Of a DNA stretch of 50,557 nt, positions 39,097-47,125 are shown one piece after another. The position numbers and the translations under genes are program-made. This DNA comes from an uncultured Oscillospiraceae bacterium (GTDB lineage: Bacteria; Bacillota; Clostridia; Oscillospirales; Oscillospiraceae). The stretch lies in contig CANQKA010000003.1 of assembly GCA_947624395.1 (NCBI GenBank), positions 1 to 50,557 of the forward strand, written 5' to 3'. Numbering within the stretch: position 1 is the stretch's first letter; the number at the start of each line of letters is the position of its first letter. The notes under the pieces were generated by a model. It was not told the DNA's origin. It searched no databases and was given only the letters and a program-made list of their open reading frames with translations.

Positions 39097-39618
39097 ATGG
39101 TCTATTATGATAAAGATGGAATAGTGATTCGCGATCTGCGGCAGAGCGACGCTCAAACGCTTACGGAGGAAGAGGTCGCGCAGGGCTGGGATTCGACGAT
39201 CGATAAATACGAAATGCGGCTGAGACACCAGGCCGAGGGCAGATCGATCGCATTGGCCGCAGAATGGAACGGTAATATTGCCGGATATATCAACGTCTAT
39301 CCCGACGCCAAAAGCGGCGCATTTGGAGACCTGGGCTACGCGGAGATCGTGGACTTCGGCGTTCTGGAGAAATACAGGCGCAGAGGCATTGGCGGCAAGC
39401 TCATGGACATTGCGGAGCAGATCGCGTTTTCATATTCGGACGTGATCTACCTGGGCGTGGGACTGCACAGCGGATACGGAAGCGCCCAGAGAATGTACGT
39501 CAAGCGGGGATACGTTCCGGACGGCAGCGGTGTCTGGTATAAAGATGCGGTCTGCGAACCGTATCGTGAGTGCCGGAATGACGACGATTTGGTGCTGTAT
39601 TTATCAAAACATATTTGA
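39097..39618 (+). CDS. GNAT-family N-acetyltransferase
   Basis: 173 residues. Motif A: DFGVLEKYRRRGIGGKLMDIAE at about residues 88-108, followed by VIYLGVGLHSGYGSAQRMYV and RGYVPDGSGVWY. Similar in layout to aminoglycoside/small-molecule GNATs of Firmicutes; substrate unknown. A possible TATAAT lies at 39040-39045. It precedes the thioesterase gene by 22 bp. Confidence 0.85.
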   Translation: MVYYDKDGIVIRDLRQSDAQTLTEEEVAQGWDSTIDKYEMRLRHQAEGRSIALAAEWNGNIAGYINVYPDAKSGAFGDLGYAEIVDFGVLEKYRRRGIGGKLMDIAEQIAFSYSDVIYLGVGLHSGYGSAQRMYVKRGYVPDGSGVWYKDAVCEPYRECRNDDDLVLYLSKHI

Positions 39619-39640
39619 CGGGACAGGGAGAGATTTTTTC

Positions 39641-40051
39641 ATGCAGCCGTATCATCACAAAGTACAGTATTACGAGACGGACAAGATGGGCATCACCCAC
39701 CACGCCAACTATATCCACTGGATGGAGGAGGCCCGCATCGACCTGCTGGACCAGCTGGGCTTTCCCTTTGACAAACTGGAAGCGCTGGGCATTGGCTCGC
39801 CGGTGATGAGCGTGGAATGCCGGTACCGCTCCCCCAGCACTTTCGCGGACGACATCGCCGTGACCGTGCACGTGGAGACATTCAAGAGCGTGCGGGTCCG
39901 GTTCGTCTACGAGATGACAAAGGCGGACGGGACCGTGGTGTGTCAAGCCAGAAGCGAGCACTGTTTCGTCAGCCCCGAGGGAAAGCTGCTGCGGCTGGAT
40001 AAGGCATGTCCCTCCCTGGCGGAAAAGCTGACAGAGCTGGCCCAGGGGTGA
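39641..40051 (+). CDS. Hotdog-fold acyl-CoA thioesterase (4HBT/YbgC-like)
   Basis: 136 residues. The signature YYETDKMGITHHANYIHWME carries the catalytic Asp and the MGxxHHxxY motif. It hydrolyses acyl-CoA or acyl-ACP thioesters in the cytoplasm. The start at 39641 has GGGAGAG upstream; the frame extends further upstream into the GNAT gene. Chain length preference unknown. Confidence 0.9.
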   Translation: MQPYHHKVQYYETDKMGITHHANYIHWMEEARIDLLDQLGFPFDKLEALGIGSPVMSVECRYRSPSTFADDIAVTVHVETFKSVRVRFVYEMTKADGTVVCQARSEHCFVSPEGKLLRLDKACPSLAEKLTELAQG

Positions 40052-40078
40052 TTTTTCCTCCAAACGGATATACTAAAC

Positions 40079-40112
40079 CCGCCCGGTATCTTGCGTAGGA
40101 CCGGGCGGTTGT
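40079..40112 (+). terminator. Probable terminator of the thioesterase gene
   Basis: A 9-bp stem CCGCCCGGT/ACCGGGCGG with a 12-nt loop and then TTGT. It overlaps the promoter region of the next operon. Confidence 0.55.
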
Positions 40113-40120
40113 GATACAAT
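40091..40120 (+). promoter_or_regulatory. Promoter of the trxR-like/trx/valS operon
   Basis: TTGCGT (40091-40096), an 18-nt spacer and TACAAT (40115-40120, extended by TGA). No T-box leader is visible although valS is in the operon. Confidence 0.55.
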
Positions 40121-40155
40121 GCCTTCTTAGCAGAATATGACGCGGAGGGCGGTTT

Positions 40156-40986
40156 ATGGACGGCAGCGCCTTTGACATCCTCATATTGGGCGCGGGACCG
40201 GCGGGCATCTCAGCGGCGCTGACCGCACGCGCCCGGGGCCGGTCCGTGGCCGTGCTGGGCTCGGACCCCATGCGCTCGGCCCTGGCCAGGGCGGAGCGCA
40301 TCGACAATTACCCCGGCCTTTCCGGTATGAGCGGGTGGGATATGCTGGCCGCCATGCTGGGGGACCTGGAACGGCAGGGCATACCGCGTATCACGGGCCG
40401 GGCCACGGCCGTCATGCCCTTTCACGGCCGGTTCATGGTGAGCGCGGAGCGGGACGTGTACGAAGCCGGCGCATTGATTTTAGCCGCCGGCACCCAGCAG
40501 GCCGCACGGCCATACCCCGGTGAGACGAAACTTCTGGGCCGGGGCGTCAGCTACTGCGCCACATGCGACGGGATGCTGTACCGGGGCAGACGGGTTGCTG
40601 TACTTGGCCTGAGCGCCGGGAGCGAGGCGGACCGGGACTTTCTGAAAAGTATCGGCTGCCAGGTCCTGTATTTCACCGGTACTCAGGCGAAAAACATCGA
40701 GATACAGGGAGAGGAAAAGGTCACGGGCCTTTGGGTGAACGGCGAGGAATACGCCGTGGACGGGGTGTTCGTGCTGCGGGACGCGGTGGCGGCGGACGTG
40801 CTGCTGCCAGGGCTCGATATGTCGGACGGGCACATTACCGTGGGGCCGGATATGGCCACAAGCGTACCCGGCGTATTCGCCGCCGGGGACTGCACCGGCC
40901 GGCCCTACCAGATCGCCCGGGCCGTGGGACAGGGAAATATCGCGGCGCTGGCCGCGGACAGATATGTAAAGGAGCATGAAAAATGA
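40156..40986 (+). CDS. Thioredoxin reductase-like flavoprotein lacking NADPH-binding motifs
   Basis: 276 residues, shorter than NADPH-dependent TrxB (about 310). FAD binding: ILGAGPAGISAAL at residues 10-22 and GVFAAGDCTGRPYQIARAVG near the end. The redox centre is CATCD at about 135. Where TrxB has GGGxSA and HRRxxxRA for NADPH, this protein reads VLGLSAGSEADRDFL and LYFTGTQAKN, so neither motif is present. The known ferredoxin-dependent flavin thioredoxin reductases of clostridia lack the same motifs. GGAGGGCGG lies before the ATG. It overlaps the thioredoxin gene by 4 bp (ATGA). It probably reduces that thioredoxin, with ferredoxin or another donor. Confidence 0.82.
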   Translation: MDGSAFDILILGAGPAGISAALTARARGRSVAVLGSDPMRSALARAERIDNYPGLSGMSGWDMLAAMLGDLERQGIPRITGRATAVMPFHGRFMVSAERDVYEAGALILAAGTQQAARPYPGETKLLGRGVSYCATCDGMLYRGRRVAVLGLSAGSEADRDFLKSIGCQVLYFTGTQAKNIEIQGEEKVTGLWVNGEEYAVDGVFVLRDAVAADVLLPGLDMSDGHITVGPDMATSVPGVFAAGDCTGRPYQIARAVGQGNIAALAADRYVKEHEK

Positions 40987-41282
40987 TCCAGGAGCTTACA
41001 AGCGAGAATTTTGACCAGATCACCGCCGCCGGCGACGTGCTGGTGGATTTCTGGGCCGTGTGGTGCGGCCCGTGCAGGATGCAGAGCCCCATCGTGGACG
41101 AGTTTGCGGACAAACACCCGGACGTGACCGTGTGCAAGGTGAACGTAGACAACGAGCCCGCCCTGGCGGCCCGGTTCGGCGTCGCGGCCATCCCCACCCT
41201 GGCGGCCTTCCAGGGCGGCCAGCTGACGGGCAAGAAGGTGGGCCTATCCAATCTGGAAGAGATCGAGGACATGTACAAATGA
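40983..41282 (+). CDS. trxA: Thioredoxin
   Basis: 99 residues with the WCGPCRM active site (Cys31, Cys34 by count from [10 protein letters not shown]), the cis-Pro loop [10 protein letters not shown] and a normal thioredoxin fold length. General protein disulfide reductase. Coupled by ATGA overlaps both to the reductase-like gene before it and to valS after it, which supports the reductase as its partner. Confidence 0.95.
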   Translation: MIQELTSENFDQITAAGDVLVDFWAVWCGPCRMQSPIVDEFADKHPDVTVCKVNVDNEPALAARFGVAAIPTLAAFQGGQLTGKKVGLSNLEEIEDMYK

Positions 41283-43888
41283 GAGAACTGCCAAAACAGT
41301 ACGACCCCAAGCAGGTCGAGGGAAAGATCTATCAACAGTGGCAGGACGGGAACTATTTCCACGCCCAGCGGGACCCTGAGAAAAAGCCCTTCACCATCGT
41401 CATCCCGCCCCCCAACGTGACGGGCCAGCTGCACCTGGGCCACGCCGTGGACGAGACCATCCAGGACGTGCTGATACGCTATAAGCGCATGAAGGGCTAC
41501 GCCGCCCTGTGGGTGCCGGGTTGCGACCACGCCGGCATCGCCACCCAGATCAAGGTGGAGGAAGACCTTCGCGTCAACGAGGGCCTGACCCGCTTTGACC
41601 TGGGCCGGGACAAGTTTCTGGACCGGGTGTGGGACTGGAAGAACAGGTTCGGCGACCGCATCGTGACCCAGCTCAAAACCCTGGGTTCCTCCTGCGACTG
41701 GGACCGCCAGCGCTTCACCATGGACGAGGGCTGCTCCAAGGCCGTGCGGGAGGTATTCTGCTCCCTGTACGAAAAGGGCCTCATCTACAAGGGCAAGCGC
41801 ATCATCAACTGGTGCCCCCACTGCACCACCGCCCTTTCCGACGCTGAAGTCGAGTACGAGGAAAAACCCGGCCACCTGTGGCACCTGCGCTATCCCCTGG
41901 CGGACGGCTCCGGGGAGGTCGTGGTGGCAACTACGCGCCCCGAGACCATGCTGGGCGACACCGGCGTGGCCGTGAACCCCGCCGACGAGCGCTATACCTC
42001 CATCGTGGGCAAGACCTGCATCCTGCCTCTGGTGGGCCGGGAAATTCCCATCGTGGCGGACGATTACGTGGACATGGCCTTCGGCACCGGCTGCGTGAAG
42101 ATGACCCCATGTCACGACCCCAACGACTTTGAAGTGGGCCTGCGGCACAACCTGGAACAGATTCTCGTCATCGATGACAACGGCTGCATCATCAACGGCG
42201 GCAAATATAACGGCCTGGACCGGTACGAGGCCCGTAAGGTCATCCTGCATGACCTGGAGGACCAGGGCTATCTGGTCAAGGTGGAGGAACACGTACATAA
42301 CGTGGGCACCTGCTACCGCTGCCACTCCGACGTGGAGCCTCTGGCCAGCGACCAGTGGTTTGTGAAGATGGAGCCGTTGGCGAAAGAGGCCATCCGTGTC
42401 GTGGAGGACGGCACCATCAAATTCGTCCCCGACCGGTTCGCCAAGACCTATCTGAACTGGATGCACAATGTCCGGGACTGGTGCATTTCCCGCCAGCTCT
42501 GGTGGGGCCACCAGATACCGGCCTGGTACTGCGCCGACTGCGGCCACGTGACCGTGAGCCGGACCGACGCCTGCCGGTGCGAAAAGTGCGGCTCCGAGCA
42601 CATCACCCGCGACCCGGACGTGCTGGACACCTGGTTCAGCTCCGCCCTGTGGCCCTTCTCCACCCTGGGCTGGCCGGAAAAGACGGAGGACCTGGAATAT
42701 TTCTATCCCACGGACGTGCTGGTCACGGGCTATGACATCATCTTCTTCTGGGTAGCCCGGATGATCTTCTCCGGCATGGAGCACATGAAAAAGGAGCCCT
42801 TCAAGACCGTGCTGATACACGGCCTCATCCGGGACCCCCACGGCAAGAAGATGTCGAAGTCCGCCGGCAACGGCGTGGACCCCATCGAGATGATCGACAA
42901 GTACGGCGCGGACGCGTTGCGCTTCAACCTCATCACCGGCAACTCCCCCGGCAACGACATGCGCTTTTATGAAGAGCGCTGCGAGGCCATGCGCAACTTC
43001 GCCAACAAGCTGTGGAACGCGGCCCGGTACGTGATGATGAACCTGACCGTGGAGAAAAACGAGCTTCCGGCGGAATTGAAGCTGGAGGACAAGTGGATAC
43101 TGTCCAAGCTGCAAAGTCTCATTGCCGAGGTCAACGAGAACTTTGACAAGTACGAGCTTGGTCTGGCCGCCACGAAAATTTACGACTTCATCTGGGACAG
43201 CTTCTGCGACTGGTATATCGAGATCACAAAGCCCCGTCTGCGGGAGGGCGACAAGAGCGCCCAGCAGGTGCTTTTGTACGTGCTGACGGACATTTTGCGG
43301 CTGCTGCACCCGTTCATGCCCTTCATCACCGAGGAGATCTACGGCGCCATCCCCCACGATGCCCAGGCGCTCATCATCGACAGGTACCCGGAGTTCAATG
43401 CCGCCCTGGCCTTCAAACAGGAAGAAGCGGACTTTGAGTCCGTCATGGAGGCGGTCAAGGCCATCCGCAGCCGTCGGGCGGAGATGAACGTGCCCCCCGC
43501 CAAGCGGCCCCATATCACCATCGTCACGGAAAAGCCCGACGTGTTCCGGGCCGGGACCATGTATATGGCGAACCTGGCCTTCGCCGGCGGCGTGAACGTG
43601 ACGGGAGAGGCCCCGGCCGACACGGAGGGCATGGTGAACGTGGTCACGGGCGACGCGTCCATCTACATGCCCCTGGCGGAGCTTGTGGACCTGGACAAGG
43701 AGCGCGCCCGCATTGAAAAGGAGCTGGAAAAGGCCCGCCGGGACATCGAGAACCAGCAGAAGAAACTGGCAAACGAGAGCTTCGTCTCCCGCGCACCGGA
43801 GCGGGTGGTCGCCGCCGAGCGGGACAAGCTTGCCAAGGCCCAGGCCCTCGCGGCGAATCTGGAAGAAAGTTTGAAGAATCTGGGCTAA
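41279..43888 (+). CDS. valS: Valyl-tRNA synthetase
   Basis: 869 residues, a normal bacterial length. Class I signatures: HIGH-type [16 protein letters not shown] at about 45-60 and [13 protein letters not shown] at about 522-534. The CP1 editing domain ([12 protein letters not shown]) and C-terminal coiled-coil arm ([20 protein letters not shown]) are both present. The ATG at 41279 overlaps the thioredoxin stop (ATGA); the frame is open upstream inside the thioredoxin gene but without a start that fits the family. Confidence 0.97.
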   Translation: MRELPKQYDPKQVEGKIYQQWQDGNYFHAQRDPEKKPFTIVIPPPNVTGQLHLGHAVDETIQDVLIRYKRMKGYAALWVPGCDHAGIATQIKVEEDLRVNEGLTRFDLGRDKFLDRVWDWKNRFGDRIVTQLKTLGSSCDWDRQRFTMDEGCSKAVREVFCSLYEKGLIYKGKRIINWCPHCTTALSDAEVEYEEKPGHLWHLRYPLADGSGEVVVATTRPETMLGDTGVAVNPADERYTSIVGKTCILPLVGREIPIVADDYVDMAFGTGCVKMTPCHDPNDFEVGLRHNLEQILVIDDNGCIINGGKYNGLDRYEARKVILHDLEDQGYLVKVEEHVHNVGTCYRCHSDVEPLASDQWFVKMEPLAKEAIRVVEDGTIKFVPDRFAKTYLNWMHNVRDWCISRQLWWGHQIPAWYCADCGHVTVSRTDACRCEKCGSEHITRDPDVLDTWFSSALWPFSTLGWPEKTEDLEYFYPTDVLVTGYDIIFFWVARMIFSGMEHMKKEPFKTVLIHGLIRDPHGKKMSKSAGNGVDPIEMIDKYGADALRFNLITGNSPGNDMRFYEERCEAMRNFANKLWNAARYVMMNLTVEKNELPAELKLEDKWILSKLQSLIAEVNENFDKYELGLAATKIYDFIWDSFCDWYIEITKPRLREGDKSAQQVLLYVLTDILRLLHPFMPFITEEIYGAIPHDAQALIIDRYPEFNAALAFKQEEADFESVMEAVKAIRSRRAEMNVPPAKRPHITIVTEKPDVFRAGTMYMANLAFAGGVNVTGEAPADTEGMVNVVTGDASIYMPLAELVDLDKERARIEKELEKARRDIENQQKKLANESFVSRAPERVVAAERDKLAKAQALAANLEESLKNLG

Positions 43889-43905
43889 GACAGCAAAAGA
43901 ATGAT

Positions 43906-43942
43906 AAACGGGTCTGCCATTATCGCGGCAGACCCGTTTTCC
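43906..43942 (+). terminator. Rho-independent terminator of the valS operon
   Basis: A 13-bp stem AAACGGGTCTGCC/GGCAGACCCGTTT, 8-nt loop, then TCC. Confidence 0.88.
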
Positions 43943-43950
43943 TTGTTGAA

Positions 43951-44079
43951 TGCCTCCCCTGTGTAAGGGGAGGTGGGCCGGCGTCAGCCGGGTCGGAGGG
44001 GTTGTTACCAGACTTAAAGCATGGTAACAATCCCCCAGTCATGCTGACGCATGACAGCCCCCTTTACACAAGGGGGCCT
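43951..44079. repeat. Palindromic intergenic repeats, cluster E (two units)
   Basis: A plus unit at 43951-44006 (CCTCCCCTGTGTAAGGGGAGG stem type) and an inverted unit at 44022-44079 whose second stem, GTCATGC-TGAC-GCATGAC, is the same as in cluster B. Confidence 0.88.
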
Positions 44080-44104
44080 TTTGATAAGGTGTGCGCCTTT
44101 GGCG

Positions 44105-44443
44105 CTATTGCACCTCTTTGAGCAGTTCCTCCGGCGTCAGGCCATAGAGCCTTGCCAGAGCCATTAGATTGGTGGTGCTGGGGTCGGACCGCCCGCTCTC
44201 CCATTTGCTCACTGCCTGACGGCTGACGCCCAGCGCCTCCGCCACGAACTCCTGTGTCATGCCGCACCCGACCCGGCGGTTTTTCAGCGCCTCGCCCAGG
44301 GACCGGGCCGTCTCCGCCTTCTCCTGCCTGACCGGCTCGGACCGGATGTATTTGCGCAGCGCCTTTATCACCAGATAGGCAAGATAGCCAAACAGCGCAA
44401 AGCCGGGGAGGTAAATGAGGGCTATGACCAGTGTGGAAAACAT
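44105..44443 (-). CDS. Membrane-anchored XRE-family regulator
   Basis: 112 residues. Residues 3-30 are one hydrophobic helix (LVIALIYLPGFALFGYLAYL); residues 45-105 are an HTH_3 domain (LGEALKNRRVGCGMTQEFVA, then EALGVSRQAVSKWESGRSDP). An XRE domain with an N-terminal membrane anchor could sense membrane state. The start at 44443 has AAGGAGG. It is divergent from an ECF sigma gene. Alternatively the hydrophobic part only serves protein contacts. Confidence 0.83.
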   Translation of the reverse strand: MFSTLVIALIYLPGFALFGYLAYLVIKALRKYIRSEPVRQEKAETARSLGEALKNRRVGCGMTQEFVAEALGVSRQAVSKWESGRSDPSTTNLMALARLYGLTPEELLKEVQ

Positions 44444-44467
44444 ATCGCCGCCTCCTTTCTGGCGGAC

Positions 44468-44476
44468 AGTATAGCA
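44468..44476 (-). promoter_or_regulatory. Extended -10 promoter of the membrane XRE gene
   Basis: TGCTATACT on the minus strand, 25 bp before the ATG. No clear -35. Confidence 0.55.
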
Positions 44477-44543
44477 GAGACCGGGCCGGTTGCGCCACCA
44501 ACTATCGCGCAACCTTGGGGCAGACGCAAAATTTTCCGTCCAA

Positions 44544-44572
44544 TGCAACCTTTTTGCCTTTTGGATCGTGTA
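44544..44572 (+). promoter_or_regulatory. ECF-type autoregulated promoter
   Basis: TGCAAC (44544-44549), a 17-nt spacer and CGTGTA (44567-44572) match the AAC/CGT pattern of Bacillus SigM/SigX/SigW-type promoters. It lies 37 bp before the ECF sigma start. A TATACT at 44571-44576 overlaps it. Confidence 0.65.
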
Positions 44573-44608
44573 TACTGCGAAGGGACCTTCAAGACAAAGG
44601 AGCGTTTT

Positions 44609-45091
44609 ATGAGACTTTCGGCGGCGCAGGCGTACGAAAAATACGCGGACCGGGTCTTTGCGGTGGCGTTCAGCGTGTGCCGGGATCGGGCGGACGCGGA
44701 CGACGTGACGCAGGACACGTTCATGCGCTATCTGACCCAGGACCAGAACTACCGTGACGAGGAACACCTGAAGGCGTGGCTGCTGCGGGTAGCCGTGAAC
44801 CGGGCCAAGGACCTGACCCGCGCCTTCTGGCGGCGCAATCGGGTGTCCTGGGAGGACACGATGGCGGAGCTGCCATTCGAGGAACCCGCCGACCGGGACC
44901 TGTTCGCGGCGGTCATGGACCTGCCGGAAAAGTACCGGGTCGCGATACACCTCTTTTACTACGAGGACTACAGCATTGCCCAGATCGCGGTACTGCTGGG
45001 TCTGCGGGAGGGCACGGTCAAAAGCCGCCTGAGCCGGGGTAGGACGCTCCTGAAAAACACGCTGATGGAGGATTGGAACGATGACGAATGA
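44609..45091 (+). CDS. ECF-family RNA polymerase sigma factor
   Basis: 160 residues with only regions 2 and 4. Region 2: YADRVFAVAFSVCRDRADAD, DVTQDTFMRYL, and HLKAWLLRVAVNRAKDL. Region 4: LPEKYRVAIHLFYYEDYSIA, then QIAVLLGLREGTVKSRLSRG. The ATG at 44609 has AAAGGAG. Expected to direct an extracytoplasmic stress regulon and to be held by the overlapping downstream membrane protein. Confidence 0.93.
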   Translation: MRLSAAQAYEKYADRVFAVAFSVCRDRADADDVTQDTFMRYLTQDQNYRDEEHLKAWLLRVAVNRAKDLTRAFWRRNRVSWEDTMAELPFEEPADRDLFAAVMDLPEKYRVAIHLFYYEDYSIAQIAVLLGLREGTVKSRLSRGRTLLKNTLMEDWNDDE

Positions 45092-45668
45092 AGCGCGGTA
45101 CAAGAGAGCGTTTTCCACGCTCCACGCCTCCGGAAATTTCATGGAGGTCAAAACGATGAACAACACGAAAAAACGTTATGTCCCCAAATTAGCGGCCATA
45201 TGCGCGGCGGCGGCGCTGGTGCTGGCGCTGGCGGGCGGGGCCTACGCCGCGGACGTGGGCGGTGTCCGCCACGCGGTCCAGGTGTGGCTGCACGGCGACC
45301 TGACCAACGCCACCCTGGACATCCAAGGCGGCGAGTACACCCTGACCTACACCGACGGCCAGGGCAATGCCCAGGAGCGTGGCGGCGGCGGTATCGTCAT
45401 GGAGGCGGACGGCTCGGAGCGGCCCCTGACCGAGGGGGAGATCGTGGAGCAGCTCAACTCCCCGGAGGTAGAGTACGGTGAGGACGGCGCCGTCACCGTC
45501 TGGTGGCGCGGCCAGCAGCTGGACATCACGGACAAGTTCGACGGCAAGGTGTGCTACGTAAAGCTCACCGACGGGGCCGAGACCGTGTATCTGACCGTGA
45601 AATACCACGGCGGCTACGGCTGGAGCAACGAGGATTACCCCGACCCCAGCGATTTTTACGCCGAGTGA
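45081..45668 (+). CDS. Putative single-pass membrane anti-sigma factor
   Basis: 195 residues. A short cytoplasmic part (MTNEARYKRAFSTLHASGNF) is followed by one membrane helix (LAAICAAAALVLALAGGAYA at about 37-56) and an extracytoplasmic domain with beta-rich repeats. Gene position (overlapping the sigma stop by 11 bp) and topology fit an anti-sigma factor of the clostridial type; no zinc-binding HxxxCxxC motif is present. An alternative start at 45156 with GGAGG would shorten the cytoplasmic part. The outer domain may sense an envelope signal. Confidence 0.72.
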   Translation: MTNEARYKRAFSTLHASGNFMEVKTMNNTKKRYVPKLAAICAAAALVLALAGGAYAADVGGVRHAVQVWLHGDLTNATLDIQGGEYTLTYTDGQGNAQERGGGGIVMEADGSERPLTEGEIVEQLNSPEVEYGEDGAVTVWWRGQQLDITDKFDGKVCYVKLTDGAETVYLTVKYHGGYGWSNEDYPDPSDFYAE

Positions 45669-45694
45669 CCCCAGCCATCATAGTCCACTTATGA

Positions 45695-45724
45695 AAAATC
45701 GCCGCCCTCGGGCGGCGATTTTGT
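45695..45724. terminator. Rho-independent terminator, likely bidirectional
   Basis: A 13-bp perfect stem AAAATCGCCGCCC/GGGCGGCGATTTT with a TC loop. The A- and T-rich arms let it serve both strands. Confidence 0.88.
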
Positions 45725-45787
45725 CACCGTTTATTTCTACTCACATCTATCAACAGGTGTTCTCCGTCACATAGTCGTAGTGAAACA

Positions 45788-46327
45788 TCACAGCAGCTCC
45801 TCCACTTTTGCCTTCAGTTTATCCAGAGAGTCCGTGGGCTCGAACCGTCCGGCGATGTTGCCGTCCCGGTCGATGACGAACTTGGTGAAGTTCCACTTGA
45901 TGCTGCCGTTGTTTTTATAGTCCTTGTCCATCTTCTTCACGATGGGCTTGAGGACCAGCCCCATGGGACCGCTGAACCCGCCGAAGGCGGTGTTGGCCGT
46001 GAGATGCTTGTAAAGGGGGATGGCGTTCTCTCCGTTCACGTCGATCTTGGAAAACTGGGGGAAGGTGATGCCGAAGCGGCCGGTGCAGAAGGCGTGTATC
46101 TCCTCGTCGGTGCCGGGGGCCTGGTCCATGAACTGGTTGCAGGGGAAGTCCAGTATCTCCAGCCCGTCTTTCTGATGCAGCTCATACAGGTCCTGCAGTT
46201 CGTCATACTGGGGCGTGAAGCCGCAGCCGGTGGCGGTATTGACGATGACCAGCACTTTGCCCTTATAATCCGCCAGCGAGACCTCGCCGCCGTCCTGCGC
46301 CTTTACCGTGAAATCATAGATACTCAT
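45788..46327 (-). CDS. Glutathione peroxidase-family (thiol peroxidase) protein
   Basis: 179 residues. The peroxidatic Cys is in NTATGCGFTPQY, and the family tetrad Gln/Trp/Asn appears in FPCNQFMDQ and IKWNFTKFVID. Bacterial Cys-GPx proteins usually use thioredoxin as donor. The ATG at 46327 is 8 bp after GAGGAG; a TTG two codons earlier is less likely. It has its own near-consensus promoter. Confidence 0.93.
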   Translation of the reverse strand: MSIYDFTVKAQDGGEVSLADYKGKVLVIVNTATGCGFTPQYDELQDLYELHQKDGLEILDFPCNQFMDQAPGTDEEIHAFCTGRFGITFPQFSKIDVNGENAIPLYKHLTANTAFGGFSGPMGLVLKPIVKKMDKDYKNNGSIKWNFTKFVIDRDGNIAGRFEPTDSLDKLKAKVEELL

Positions 46328-46377
46328 GTCCAATTCTCCTCTGGTCCATATATATTTAATCTTGCGAGATTGAATTC

Positions 46378-46406
46378 AGTATATACCAACTTTCCGCAGA
46401 TGTCAA
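46378..46406 (-). promoter_or_regulatory. Promoter of the glutathione peroxidase gene
   Basis: On the minus strand a perfect TTGACA (46401-46406), a 17-nt spacer and TATACT (46378-46383). Just downstream in the leader are small palindromes TGAATTCA (46371-46378) and AATCT-TGCG-AGATT (46358-46371), possible regulator sites. Confidence 0.82.
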
Positions 46407-46516
46407 TAGCGAAACACTAAATTTATTTCAATCTGTCGAGGTCCTGTCTGCGCACCCGAAGGTATAAACCTTTAATGTCGCGGACGACACGTTTTTGTCG
46501 TCCGCGGTAATAATTT

Positions 46517-46570
46517 TATTGACATCATGTCAGAATGGTGCTATATTACGTTCTGACAAGATGTCAGAAC
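46517..46570 (+). promoter_or_regulatory. Promoter and two operators of the TetR operon
   Basis: TTGACA (46519-46524), a 17-nt spacer and TATATT (46542-46547). Operator 1 (46520-46532) is TGACA-TCA-TGTCA, overlapping the -35. Operator 2 (46550-46570) is the perfect 9-bp-arm palindrome GTTCTGACA-AGA-TGTCAGAAC, just after the -10. Both share TGACA-N3-TGTCA(GAA), as expected for the TetR-family repressor encoded downstream. Confidence 0.82.
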
Positions 46571-46588
46571 GCGGATGGAGGCATGAAT

Positions 46589-47113
46589 ATGAAGAAGAAC
46601 ATCGGTCCCAGGCTGGCGCTGTACCCCGTACCCATCACGGTGATCACGGTGATAATGATTATCGCAAGGCGAAAACGAATGTTTTCGCCGCCAAACGGCA
46701 CGTTTGGCGGCAAATGATCCAAGGATCATTTGCGCGATGCTCATTGCAATGAATATCTGGCAAAACAGCATAGCTGTTTTGCTGAGCCGCAAAGCGGCTC
46801 GGCGCAACGCCTTACGGCGTTTCGCCAACAGATAATCATTATCGGCGCGATGAACGGCGACAAGCCCACCTGGACGCTGGCGGGGCACCTGGGCATCATC
46901 GGCCACGATAAGGTGCTGGTGAGCCTGGCCGCGCCCCATTTCATCAACGGGAGGATCAAGGAAACGAAAAAGCTGTCCATCAACCTGGTGGACAAGGCGG
47001 GCAAGATAAATTACAACACCCTGAAGCCGGTGCTGTTTGAGTTTCCCACCTATCATTATCTGAAAACCGGCGACGTGCTTGGCAAATGCCTGTCGTTCAA
47101 GCCGGAGAAATAA
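46589..47113 (+). pseudogene. Disrupted flavin reductase-like gene
   Basis: The N-terminal part (MKKNIGPRLALYPVPITVI) and later parts (GAMNGDKPTWTLAGHLGIIG, and FPTYHYLKTGDVLGKC at the end) match the flavin reductase-like FMN-binding family. Between them lies a chain of hairpins (46651-46843) with an in-frame stop TGA at 46715-46717. Further on, LSINLVDKAGKINYNTLKPV joins two segments that are normally separated by some 70-80 residues in this family, so the middle of the domain is also missing. Position directly under the TetR promoter shows it was once the first gene of the operon. The protein is almost surely not functional. Confidence 0.75.
46651..46843. mobile_element. MITE-like insertion made of consecutive hairpins
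   Basis: About 193 bp bounded by GATAATGATTATC (46651-46663) and GATAATCATTATC (46831-46843). Inside are stems at 46668-46689 (GGCGAAAAC), 46688-46710 (CCGCCAAACG), 46711-46732 (CAAATGATCC), 46741-46752 (palindrome TCATTGCAATGA), 46760-46782 (GCAAAACAGC), 46784-46800 (GAGCCGC) and 46801-46826 (11 bp, one mismatch). It encodes no protein and interrupts the flavin reductase gene. Exact ends and target duplication are uncertain. Confidence 0.75.
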
Positions 47114-47125
47114 GGAGGACGCCAC

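Noticed and set aside
40121-40155. T-box leader for valS
   Set aside because: valS is third in its operon and the leader is only about 30 nt, too short for a T-box.
40835-43513. Open minus-strand frame of about 890 codons opposite valS
   Set aside because: Antisense of a confirmed tRNA synthetase gene in GC-rich DNA; no family motif.
44500-44540. Second ECF-type promoter (GCAAC ... CGTC)
   Set aside because: The spacer would be about 23 nt, too long for an ECF promoter.
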